From Betaproteobacteria bacterium (lineage in GTDB: Bacteria; Pseudomonadota; Gammaproteobacteria; Burkholderiales; SG8-39), in contig JAEKLK010000010.1 of NCBI GenBank assembly GCA_019509895.1, positions 1 through 8,222 of the forward strand: a stretch of 8,222 nt of DNA, written 5' to 3'. Below, piece by piece: positions 1-5,656 of this stretch (the stretch's first letter is position 1; every line of letters begins with the position of its first letter). A program made the translations under genes and the position numbers. The notes under the pieces were generated by a model. It ran no database searches and was not told where the DNA came from. It saw nothing but the letters and a program-made list of their open reading frames with translations.

Positions 1-16
1 GACCGTCCCTATTTTC
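1..16. repeat. Possible edge of an interspersed GGGACGG-type repeat
   Basis: The window opens with GACCGTCCCTATTTTC, read on the minus strand as GAAAATAGGGACGGTC. From memory, short AT/GC phrases of the type AAAATAGGGACGG recur between genes in many proteobacterial genomes, often near REP-like elements. Only one end is in the window, so neither a palindrome nor a copy number can be shown. The phrase overlaps the last codons and the TAG stop of the minus-strand gene that ends at position 9, so the repeat may supply that stop codon. Identification as a repeat rests on recall and not on a second copy in this window. Confidence 0.3.
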
Positions 17-383
17 TTTGGGTAGCGCGCAGCCGCTCCGCGTACGGCTCCGAGAGCGGCACCAGCAGCGGATCGTTGTTCGCATTCAATGCGCCGAGCA
101 CGTGGTCGCCGATCGCCGGCCGCGCGATCTTGCAGACGCCCCACAGCTTCGCCGGAACGTCCAGCGTCGCGGTCTTGACGTTCGCCGGACCCTTGAAGGT
201 ATCGCTCACCGCGAGCGATACCACATCGATGTCTCCCCGTTGCTCGACCTGGGTCACGTCCCCCGCCACCAGGACCGCGGCCCATTCGTACCAGCCCTGC
301 GGCGGCGTATCTTTCGCGAAGAGACAGGTGGCCTGCGCCGCCGGCAGCATGAGCGCGAGGAGAAGAAGTGCAAGGAGTCGCAT
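9..383 (-). CDS. Small secreted protein of unknown function
   Basis: A 124-residue protein that I do not recognise by name. Residues 1-18 form a clear Sec signal peptide: Arg2, an unbroken Leu/Ala core, then PAAQA with likely cleavage before Thr19. The mature part has two cysteines (Cys20 and Cys84) that could form a disulfide, and a beta-rich stretch (about residues 35-95) containing VLVAGDV, a TFKGP turn and an IGDHVL motif. This order (Cys, strand with G-V, 'FKG', second Cys, 'GD') loosely recalls the NTR/TIMP-like OB fold of bacterial secreted proteins; that is a weak inference. The start is the ATG at 383; a TTG three codons upstream would only add residues before the signal peptide. No convincing ribosome binding site precedes it. 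The product is probably periplasmic. Its stop codon lies in a possible repeat phrase at the window edge. It diverges from the lipoprotein gene at 439. Confidence 0.72.
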   Translation of the reverse strand: MRLLALLLLALMLPAAQATCLFAKDTPPQGWYEWAAVLVAGDVTQVEQRGDIDVVSLAVSDTFKGPANVKTATLDVPAKLWGVCKIARPAIGDHVLGALNANNDPLLVPLSEPYAERLRATQRK

Positions 384-438
384 GCCGGGCAAGCATAGAA
401 TGGCGAGCGGCTAACAACAAAGGCAAAAGGAGACAGCC

Positions 439-675
439 ATGATCCACCGCCTGCTCATCGTGACGATGCTCGCCGGAGTGCTTTGCGCCTGCGCCTCCCC
501 CGACCCGAACTCGCAAAACCCGGCGCTGCCCTCGGAAACGTATTCCGCCTCGATGCCACCGACCGGCTCCTACGTCGAAGCGCCGGTGCCGTCGCTGGAC
601 TCCACGCGCAAGGTGAACGAGCAGGATTGCCGCCAGCCAATCGACCTAAAGGCCGGCAACCTGCGCTGCAAGTAG
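439..675 (+). CDS. Small lipoprotein, hypothetical
   Basis: A 78-residue predicted lipoprotein. The N-terminus has His3-Arg4, a hydrophobic core, and a lipobox ending L15-C16-A17-C18. Cys18 is the best lipidation site, although Cys16 (GVLC) is also possible. The mature chain is short and rich in Pro, Ser and Thr (residues 20-55), so it is probably an unstructured tether. It ends in a compact tail with two cysteines, Cys64 and Cys77, around EQDCRQPIDL and GNLRCK. That tail recalls small conserved lipoproteins of Burkholderiales whose role is unknown to me. The start is well supported: AAGGAG at 427-432 lies 6 nt before the ATG. The gene stands alone, and its 3' end meets a hairpin-forming repeat that may act as its terminator. 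The sequence suggests no enzymatic function. Confidence 0.8.
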   Translation: MIHRLLIVTMLAGVLCACASPDPNSQNPALPSETYSASMPPTGSYVEAPVPSLDSTRKVNEQDCRQPIDLKAGNLRCK

Positions 676-683
676 TCCTGGCA

Positions 684-706
684 GTCGTCCCCGCGAAAGC
701 GGGGAC
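684..706 (+). repeat. REP-like palindrome, unit 1
   Basis: This 23-bp unit contains a perfect 8-bp stem, GTCCCCGC (687-694) pairing with GCGGGGAC (699-706), around a GAAA tetraloop. A near-identical copy lies in the opposite orientation at 735-757 (21 of 23 positions match by eye). When read through in one frame, such repeats give the 'VPAKAGTQ' peptide seen in mis-annotated genes of many proteobacteria. This indicates a dispersed intergenic repeat and not unique sequence. It sits 8 bp after the lipoprotein stop. Confidence 0.82.
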
Positions 707-719
707 CCAGTCTTCTTTT
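687..719 (+). terminator. Candidate Rho-independent terminator of the lipoprotein gene
   Basis: The 8-bp GC-rich stem of repeat unit 1 with its GAAA loop is followed, after CCAG, by the T-rich stretch TCTTCTTTT (711-719). It lies 11 bp after the TAG stop of the lipoprotein gene. The stem is strong but the T tract is interrupted and starts 4 nt late, so termination may be partial. On the opposite strand, transcripts from the amidase operon also run into this paired repeat region, but no T tract follows there, so the effect may be 3'-end protection. Confidence 0.5.
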
Positions 720-734
720 AGCCGTTGAAACGAG

Positions 735-757
735 ATCCCCGCCTTCGCGGGGACGAC
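735..757 (-). repeat. REP-like palindrome, unit 2 (inverted copy)
   Basis: Inverted copy of the unit at 684-706. Its own stem is TCCCCGC (736-742) with GCGGGGA (747-753) around a CTTC tetraloop. The two units face each other across 28 bp, so the RNA can fold as two small hairpins or as one long hairpin spanning 684-757. This paired head-to-head arrangement is typical of REP/BIME elements. It lies 4 bp beyond the stop codon of the amidase gene, exactly between two converging genes. Confidence 0.8.
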
Positions 758-761
758 AGAT

Positions 762-2159
762 TCATTTGAGCCGGCCGAGATCAGGCATGACGATCGGCCG
801 CGCCGTCTCGAAGGCGCGTGCCGCACGCAACACCAGCGCATCGGCGTAGCGCGACCCGACGAGATGCAGGCCGACCGGCAGTCCATCCTTCGTTAGCCCG
901 CAGGGGATCGACGCGGCAGGCTGCTGCGTCAGGTTGAACGGGAAGGTGAACGGCGTCCAGTCGATCCAGCGTGACTTTCCCGGCGGGAATTCCAGACCGG
1001 CGTCGAACGCGGCCACCGCGAGCGTCGGCGTCACCAGCAGGTCGTAATCGCGGTGGAAGAGATTCATGTGCGTGCCGAGCGCGCCGCGCTTCATCTGCGC
1101 GTCGAGCAGTTCGTATGCGGTGATCTTCGCGCCCTGCTCGGCGACCTCCAGCAGGCCAGGGTCGATCAGCTTCCGCTTCTCCGCCGGGATGGAATTCACC
1201 AGCATCGCCGAGCCCGAGAACCAGTGCGTGCGGAAGATGGCATCGGGGTTTTGGAATCCCGGGCTCTTCTCTTCAATCGTGGCGCCGAGATCGCGAAAGA
1301 CGTTCACCGCCTTGCGCACGATGTCGGCGACCTCGGCATCGACCTTGGCATAGCCGAGATCCGGCGAGTAGGCGATGCGAAGGTCGGTGATGCCCTCGTC
1401 GAGGCCGAAGCGCCAGTCGCGCCGCTCGCAGGGCAGCGCCTGCCAGTCCCGCGCATCCGGCAGCGCGAGCACGTTGAGCATCAGCGCCGCGTCGGTGACG
1501 CTGCGGGTCATCGGCCCGAGGTGCGCCACCGTGCCGAAGGGCGAAAGCGGCCACGCGGGCACGCGCCCGAACGAGGGCTTCAAGCCGAAGAGCCCGGTGA
1601 AGCTGCACGGGATGCGGATCGAGCCCCCGCCGTCCGTGCCGAGCGCGAGCGCGCCCATGCCGGCGGCGAGCGCCGCGGCGGCGCCGCCGGAGGAGACGCC
1701 CGGTGTCTTCTTCGGATTCCACGGGTTTCGCGTCACGCCGGTGAGCGCGCTGTCAGTGACGCCCTTCCAGCCGAATTCGGGCGTCGTCGTCTTGCCGAGC
1801 AGCACCGCGCCGTGCTCGCGCAGGCGCGCAGTCGCGGGCGCGTCGTCGTTCCATGGGCCCTTCGGGTCGACGGTCTTCGAGCCGCGCAGGGTCGGCCAGC
1901 CCTTCGTCAGGATGATGTCCTTGATCGACACCGGCACGCCGTCGAGCAGCCCTTTCGGCTGGCCGGCGAGCCAGCGCGCCTCGGATACCTTCGCATCGTC
2001 GAGCGCGTGCTCGGACACCAGGTTGAACGCGTTCAGCACCGGATTGAGCCGCTCGAGGCGCTCGAGCACCGCACGTGTCACGTCGACGGGCGACAGCTCA
2101 TGCTTGCGATAAGCGTCGAGAAGCTGTGTTGCGCTCAGCGCGCAGAGGTCCGTGCTCAT
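762..2159 (-). CDS. Amidase-signature family amidase (GatA/FAAH-like hydrolase)
   Basis: A 465-residue serine amidase that hydrolyses a C-N amide (or ester) bond with the Ser-cisSer-Lys triad. All three residues are visible: Lys80 in SIKDI, cis-Ser156 in GVSSGG, and nucleophile Ser180 in TDGGGSIRIP. The 24-residue spacing between the two serines equals that of FAAH. Family hallmarks continue with FGLKPSFGRVP (about residues 191-201) and the C-terminal PAASIPCG and GLPVGLHLVG segments. No signal peptide is seen, so it is cytoplasmic. The length is normal for a stand-alone amidase, and no GatB/GatC partner is nearby, so a role in Glu-tRNA amidation is unlikely. The start is the ATG at 2159, which overlaps the upstream amidohydrolase stop as ATGA; extension to 2204 would intrude into that gene. 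It is the last gene of a five-gene minus-strand operon. The substrate is unknown; an amide or ester in the same pathway is an inference. Confidence 0.93.
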   Translation of the reverse strand: MSTDLCALSATQLLDAYRKHELSPVDVTRAVLERLERLNPVLNAFNLVSEHALDDAKVSEARWLAGQPKGLLDGVPVSIKDIILTKGWPTLRGSKTVDPKGPWNDDAPATARLREHGAVLLGKTTTPEFGWKGVTDSALTGVTRNPWNPKKTPGVSSGGAAAALAAGMGALALGTDGGGSIRIPCSFTGLFGLKPSFGRVPAWPLSPFGTVAHLGPMTRSVTDAALMLNVLALPDARDWQALPCERRDWRFGLDEGITDLRIAYSPDLGYAKVDAEVADIVRKAVNVFRDLGATIEEKSPGFQNPDAIFRTHWFSGSAMLVNSIPAEKRKLIDPGLLEVAEQGAKITAYELLDAQMKRGALGTHMNLFHRDYDLLVTPTLAVAAFDAGLEFPPGKSRWIDWTPFTFPFNLTQQPAASIPCGLTKDGLPVGLHLVGSRYADALVLRAARAFETARPIVMPDLGRLK

Positions 2160-3001
2160 GCGGCGGCAGGGTACAGGCTTTGCGCGGTGCGCGAGAAGAT
2201 CCATTCGCGCTCGGCCGGCGTGCGCTCGGCGAGCGCGGCGCGTGCCTCGGCGAACAGCACCGGCAGCGCGCCTTCCGAGGCGGGATAGTTCGAGCCCCAG
2301 GCGATGCGCTTCATGCCGAAGGCGTCGATGACGCGCTCAAGGAAGCTCGGCGGCGTCGCCCGGCCCTGGCGCGCGTCGCGCACGTTGTGCGTCGTCAGCT
2401 TGAGATACAGGTTCGGGTAGCGCGCCAGGCCGAAGAGGCTTTGCGCCTTGGCGTACGGCGGCCCGTCGTCGACCACCGGGCGTGCCATGTGGTCGAGGAT
2501 TATGCGTGCGGCCGCGAAGCGCTCCAGCACCGCGGCAAGCTGGCCCAGCGCCGGCGCCCGCAGTTGCACGCAGACCGGCAGAGCTTCCTGCACCGCGCAT
2601 TGCCACGCCGGAAAGGCGCGCGGGTCGTCGAGCCGCACTTCTTGCTGGATGGTGTGGCCGGCGATGAAGACGCGCAGGCCCGCGAAGCCGCGCCGCTTCC
2701 AGTTGCGGATGCGCTCGGGCGCCTCGGGCTCCATCATGTCGACCGAGAAGACGCCGGCGAAGCGCCGCGGATGCACGGCGACGCTGTCGGCGACATACGA
2801 GCTGTCGTACCCGTAGCAGGTCGATGCCTGCACCAGCACCGCGCGCTCGACGCCGGCGGCATCCATCGCCGCGAGCATCTGCTCGGCGCTCACCGGCCGC
2901 GTCTCGGACCAGTCGGACGTGCGGCCGCCGAGTGGCGAGCGCGGATAGCGCCGCGTGTCCCGAGAAATGATATGCGGATGGATATCGATGACGCCGCTCA
3001 T
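2156..3001 (-). CDS. Amidohydrolase-2 family metal-dependent hydrolase (LigI-like TIM barrel)
   Basis: A 281-residue TIM-barrel protein of the Amidohydro_2 family, which includes 2-pyrone-4,6-dicarboxylate lactonase (LigI), other lactonases, and aromatic acid decarboxylases. Visible landmarks are the N-terminal metal motif DIHPHI (His8, His10), VQAS (Gln59), LDHMARP (His171), KLTTHN (His205), and the C-terminal WGSNYP. In most relatives this last motif reads GSDYP or GTDWP, with a catalytic/metal Asp; here the position is Asn238. No signal peptide is present, so it is cytoplasmic. The start is the ATG at 3001, which overlaps the upstream Bug receptor stop as ATGA; the open frame extends further upstream only because it runs inside that gene. 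Hydrolysis of a lactone or other ring-derived acid would fit the neighbouring oxygenase, but a decarboxylase role cannot be excluded from sequence alone. Confidence 0.88.
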   Translation of the reverse strand: MSGVIDIHPHIISRDTRRYPRSPLGGRTSDWSETRPVSAEQMLAAMDAAGVERAVLVQASTCYGYDSSYVADSVAVHPRRFAGVFSVDMMEPEAPERIRNWKRRGFAGLRVFIAGHTIQQEVRLDDPRAFPAWQCAVQEALPVCVQLRAPALGQLAAVLERFAAARIILDHMARPVVDDGPPYAKAQSLFGLARYPNLYLKLTTHNVRDARQGRATPPSFLERVIDAFGMKRIAWGSNYPASEGALPVLFAEARAALAERTPAEREWIFSRTAQSLYPAAA

Positions 3002-3957
3002 TCGGTGCGGCCGACGATCTTCACCACCTTGGCCATCGCTTCGTAGTCGTCGCGGATCAGCTTGCCGAACGCTTCGCGACTCAGCGGCCGCGGCTCGACG
3101 CCCTGGCTCGCGAGGCGCTGGAGGATCACAGGATCTTTGAGCAGGCCCGACACCGCGGCGTTGATGCGCTCGATAACCGGCTGCGGCGTGCGTGCCGGCG
3201 CCAGCAGCCCGAACCACGACTCGAAGGCATAACCCGGCACCGTCTCCGCGATCGCGGGGACCTGCGGCAGGAACGGCGAGCGCTTCGGCGAGGTGACGCC
3301 GAGCAGGCGGATGCGCGCGTCGTGCGCGAAGGGCATGGCGCCGACGTTCGGCACGATGAGCGCGTGCGAGCGGCCGGCCAGCACATCGTTGGTGGCGTCC
3401 TGCGTCGACTTGTACGGGATGTGCACCATCTCGACGCCGGCGAGCTTCGCGAAGTACGCCATCGCCAGGTGGCCCGAGCTGCCATGGCCGGGGGAGGCAT
3501 AGTTGAGCGCACCGGGGTGCGACTTGACGTAGCTCACGAGCTCCGCGACTGTGCCCACGGGCAGCTTGGCGCTCGTCATCAGCACGTAGCTCTGTATGCC
3601 GATGTTCGCCACCGGCTCGAAATCCCTGATCGGGTCGTACGCGGGGGTTGGTGCGAGCAGCGCCGTGGCGCTATGGCTCGAGGCGGCGAAGAGCAGCGTG
3701 TGGCCGTCGGGCGGCGCCCTCGCGACGCTCGCGGTGCCGACGGCGCCGCCGGCACCGGGGCGATTCTCGACGATGATCGTCTGCTCGAGCGCCGCGGCCA
3801 GTTCGCCGCGGAAGGTGCGCGCCAGGATTTCGCGCGCGCCGCCGGCGGCAAACGGCACGACGATGCGCGTGATCTGGCCGCCCGCCTGCGCAAACGCTCG
3901 CGGCGCGCAGACGGCGCCGAGCAGCGTCACGACGACGTCGCGGCGACCGATAGTCAC
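2998..3957 (-). CDS. Bug/TctC-type periplasmic solute-binding protein (second copy)
   Basis: A 319-residue tripartite tricarboxylate transporter (TTT) receptor of the Bug family, which captures organic acids in the periplasm. Evidence includes a signal sequence with a twin Arg (GRRDVVVTLLG, residues 4-14) and likely cleavage after AFAQ, the first binding loop IVVPFAAGG, the segment ENRPGAGG, PDGHTLLF, and the second loop ASPGHGSSGHLAM followed by VHIPYKS. The start is most likely the GTG at 3957, whose GTGA overlaps the TGA of the aldolase-family gene; it places the signal peptide correctly, while the longer frame from 4017 would add a charged tail copied from the upstream gene. In the first ligand loop the usual Asp is replaced by Glu43 and the usual PGG by AGG. 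The downstream amidohydrolase overlaps by 4 nt. No TctA/TctB subunits are near, as is common for Bug proteins. The ligand is unknown. Confidence 0.92.
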   Translation of the reverse strand: MTIGRRDVVVTLLGAVCAPRAFAQAGGQITRIVVPFAAGGAREILARTFRGELAAALEQTIIVENRPGAGGAVGTASVARAPPDGHTLLFAASSHSATALLAPTPAYDPIRDFEPVANIGIQSYVLMTSAKLPVGTVAELVSYVKSHPGALNYASPGHGSSGHLAMAYFAKLAGVEMVHIPYKSTQDATNDVLAGRSHALIVPNVGAMPFAHDARIRLLGVTSPKRSPFLPQVPAIAETVPGYAFESWFGLLAPARTPQPVIERINAAVSGLLKDPVILQRLASQGVEPRPLSREAFGKLIRDDYEAMAKVVKIVGRTE

Positions 3958-4670
3958 TGTCCGTGTTTTCTGTCTGCCTTGGCGCGCTCGAGCGCCTTTT
4001 CGCGCCACATCGGCCATGCGCGCTTGTAGTCCTGCACCCCGACCGACGCTTTCACCTCGCCGTCGTCCAGGTAGGTGATCCTGTCGGAGAGCGCCATGGC
4101 CTGCATCTGCAGCTGCGCGCTCTGCTCGAGATAGACGCTGCGGCCGACTGCCCGCGCGATGTTCTCGCCGACCACCACCGCGCCGTGGCCGCGCATGAGC
4201 GACGCCGGGCTCTTGCCGAGCGTTCTTGCGAGCGCGGCGCCGAGCTTCGGCGTTTTCACCAGCAGGTCGGTGCCCTTCTCGACATCGCGGATCTCGAAGT
4301 TCGGCACGCCATCGCCGATGAAGGACGCCATGTGATAGATCGGCCGCATCGGCACGCCGGTGACGCTGAACGGAATCACCGAAGGCGAATGGTTGTGAAC
4401 CACCGCCATGACGTCCGGCCGCGCCTTGTAAATCTCACCATGGATGAAGCGCTCGCGCACCGATTCCCGGCCGCGCGCGTCGAGCGGATTGGAATCGAGG
4501 TCGTACTCCATGAGATCGTCGACCTGCACGACCTCGGGGGCGAGCGAGCGCGCGATGACGTAGCGCTGCGGATTCGACGGCGATCGGATGCTTACATGGC
4601 CGTAGGCGTCGATCACGCCGTACTGGGCCAGGATGCGATACGCCGCCACCAGGTCGTCGAGGTGTTCCAT
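3954..4670 (-). CDS. Class II aldolase/adducin-family protein (zinc aldolase or decarboxylase)
   Basis: A 238-residue class II aldolase/adducin fold protein. The zinc site is intact: His92 and His94 in VVHNHSP and His162 in RGHGAVVVG. The acid residue Glu73 (VRERFIHGEIYKARPD) matches the catalytic position of fuculose-1-phosphate aldolase, where Glu73, His92 and His94 have the same numbers. Family members cleave or epimerise sugar phosphates, but others, such as 3,4-dihydroxyphthalate decarboxylase, act on aromatic acids. The setting between two Bug receptors and near a ring-hydroxylating oxygenase favours a decarboxylase or retro-aldol step on an organic acid; this is inference. It is cytoplasmic, with no signal sequence. 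The ATG at 4670 follows the upstream TGA by a single base (TGACATG), and an AGGCGG-like sequence lies upstream. Its own stop overlaps the GTG start of the second receptor. Confidence 0.9.
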   Translation of the reverse strand: MEHLDDLVAAYRILAQYGVIDAYGHVSIRSPSNPQRYVIARSLAPEVVQVDDLMEYDLDSNPLDARGRESVRERFIHGEIYKARPDVMAVVHNHSPSVIPFSVTGVPMRPIYHMASFIGDGVPNFEIRDVEKGTDLLVKTPKLGAALARTLGKSPASLMRGHGAVVVGENIARAVGRSVYLEQSAQLQMQAMALSDRITYLDDGEVKASVGVQDYKRAWPMWREKALERAKADRKHGQ

Positions 4671-4671
4671 G

Positions 4672-5625
4672 TCAGTCCGCCTTTATGCCTGCCGCCTTTA
4701 CGACGCGAGTCCAGTTGGCCAGTTCGCGCTGCACCCGTTGACCGAGCACTTCCGGCGTGCCGCCCGCCGGATCGAGGCCCTGTCTTGCGAGCACGTCGCG
4801 CACATCTGATTCTTTGAGCAGCTCATTCACGTCCCGGTTCACACGCGTGACGATCGCCGCCGGCGTCCCGGCCGGGGCGAACATCGCATACCAGGTCTCG
4901 ACCTCGAGGTCGGGCGCGCCGGCTTGCTCGAGCGTCGGCACCTCCGGAAAGGCTTCCGCGCGCTTCGCGCTCATGACCGCCAGCATGCGCAGCCGCCCGT
5001 TTTGCACGTGCGGCGCGACCGTTTGCAGGGCGGAGACCATCGCCTGCACGTGCCCGCCGACCAGGTCCGATATGGCGCCCGCCGCGCCTTTGTAAGGCAC
5101 ATGCACGATATCCATGCCGGTCTCGAGCTTCAGCAACTCCATCGCCAGATGCTGCGGCCCGCCGTTGCCCGGCGACGAGTAGTAGAGCTTCCCGGGCTGC
5201 GATTTCACGAGCGTGATGAACTCGCGCATATTCTTCGCCGGCACCTGCGGATTGATGTAGACGCCGAGCCCGCCGGTGGCGAGGAGCGCGATCGGCGCGA
5301 AGTCCTTCACCGGGTCGAACGGCGCCGGCTTCAGCGCCGGATTGGTGGTGAACGATGTGGCAGTGAGGAGCAGCGTGTAGCCATCCGGCGACGATTTCGC
5401 CGCCGCATCGGCGCCGATATTGCCGGTGGCGCCGGCCTTGTTGTCCGTGACCACCGCGGCCTTCCAGCGCTCGCCGAGCTTGGGGCCGAGCACGCGCGCG
5501 AGGATGTCGGCGCCGGTGCCGGGCGTATAGGGAACGATGATGTGCACGGGCCGGCTGGGCCAGGGGTCCTGCGCCGCGCCCGCGGTCGCCACCAGCGCCA
5601 GGATCAGGGCGGCCGTGCGTTTCAT
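4672..5625 (-). CDS. Bug/TctC-type periplasmic solute-binding protein (first copy)
   Basis: A 317-residue Bug-family receptor of the tripartite tricarboxylate transporter type, the first gene of the minus-strand operon. The signal peptide covers residues 1 to about 18 (Lys2-Arg3, Ala/Leu core, AGAA). The mature start DPWPSRPVHIIVPYTPGTGAD is a textbook Bug N-terminus, including loop 1 with Asp40. Further landmarks are NKAGATGNIGA, SPDGYTLLLT, FDPVKDFAPI, the second ligand loop SSPGNGGPQHLAMELL, and HVPYKGAAGAISDLVGGHV. The length is typical. It differs clearly from the second receptor in this operon, including in both ligand loops, so the two probably bind different molecules. The ATG at 5625 is supported by the signal peptide. 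It faces the oxygenase alpha gene across only 31 bp, so the two operons probably share a control region. The ligand is likely a carboxylate, but its identity is unknown. Confidence 0.94.
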   Translation of the reverse strand: MKRTAALILALVATAGAAQDPWPSRPVHIIVPYTPGTGADILARVLGPKLGERWKAAVVTDNKAGATGNIGADAAAKSSPDGYTLLLTATSFTTNPALKPAPFDPVKDFAPIALLATGGLGVYINPQVPAKNMREFITLVKSQPGKLYYSSPGNGGPQHLAMELLKLETGMDIVHVPYKGAAGAISDLVGGHVQAMVSALQTVAPHVQNGRLRMLAVMSAKRAEAFPEVPTLEQAGAPDLEVETWYAMFAPAGTPAAIVTRVNRDVNELLKESDVRDVLARQGLDPAGGTPEVLGQRVQRELANWTRVVKAAGIKAD

Positions 5626-5656
5626 TCGGTGCGTTCCATTCGCCTATTATGGAAGC
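5621..5656. promoter_or_regulatory. Divergent promoter/control region of the two operons
   Basis: Only 31 bp separate the two divergent start codons. The stretch contains TATTAT (5645-5650, plus strand, 5 of 6 matches to the sigma-70 -10 box). On the minus strand the overlapping CATAAT (5651-5646) is also a 5 of 6 match. For the plus strand a weak -35-like TTCATT lies at 5621-5626 with 18-bp spacing. No convincing -35 is seen for the minus strand. With the usual 6-nt discriminator, the plus transcript would begin at 5657, the A of the oxygenase ATG. These are pattern matches only, and promoters inside either coding region are also possible. Confidence 0.45.
5634..5654. promoter_or_regulatory. 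Inverted repeat, candidate operator
   Basis: TTCCAT (5634-5639) and ATGGAA (5649-5654) form perfect 6-bp arms around 9 bp, placed between the divergent start codons and overlapping both -10-like hexamers. A dimeric regulator bound here could control both operons. The arms do not fit the LysR T-N11-A rule. No regulator gene lies in the window, so the cognate protein is unknown. A chance 6-bp repeat in so short a gap is uncommon but not excluded. Confidence 0.4.

Noticed and set aside
396..401. TAGAAT as a -10 box for the lipoprotein gene
   Set aside because: A 5 of 6 match, but with no acceptable -35 sequence at 16-18 bp; too weak to list as a promoter.
483..728. Plus-strand frame overlapping the lipoprotein gene and ending in VPAKAGTQ
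   Set aside because: The C-terminal part is translated REP-like repeat, and the rest is out-of-frame lipoprotein sequence.
1053..2288. Long plus-strand open frame (411 codons) opposite the amidase
   Set aside because: Antisense shadow of a gene with an intact catalytic triad; Arg/Ala-rich with no domain or ribosome binding site.
2998..3009. 12-bp sequence TCATTCGGTGCG shared exactly with 5622-5633, both spanning a minus-strand start codon
   Set aside because: At 2998-3009 it also encodes the end of the receptor gene; 12-bp matches are expected by chance in a window this size, so no common regulatory role can be claimed.
3002..3217. 72-residue N-terminal extension of the amidohydrolase
   Set aside because: Low-complexity Arg/Ala/Gly sequence lying inside the Bug receptor gene; the ATGA start at 3001 gives the family's normal N-terminus.
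3963..4817. Plus-strand open frame opposite the aldolase-family gene
   Set aside because: His/Arg-rich shadow of a conserved enzyme gene; no motifs of its own.
5537..5656. 40-residue N-terminal extension of the oxygenase alpha subunit
   Set aside because: It would lie inside the divergent receptor gene and has no similarity to alpha-subunit N-termini.
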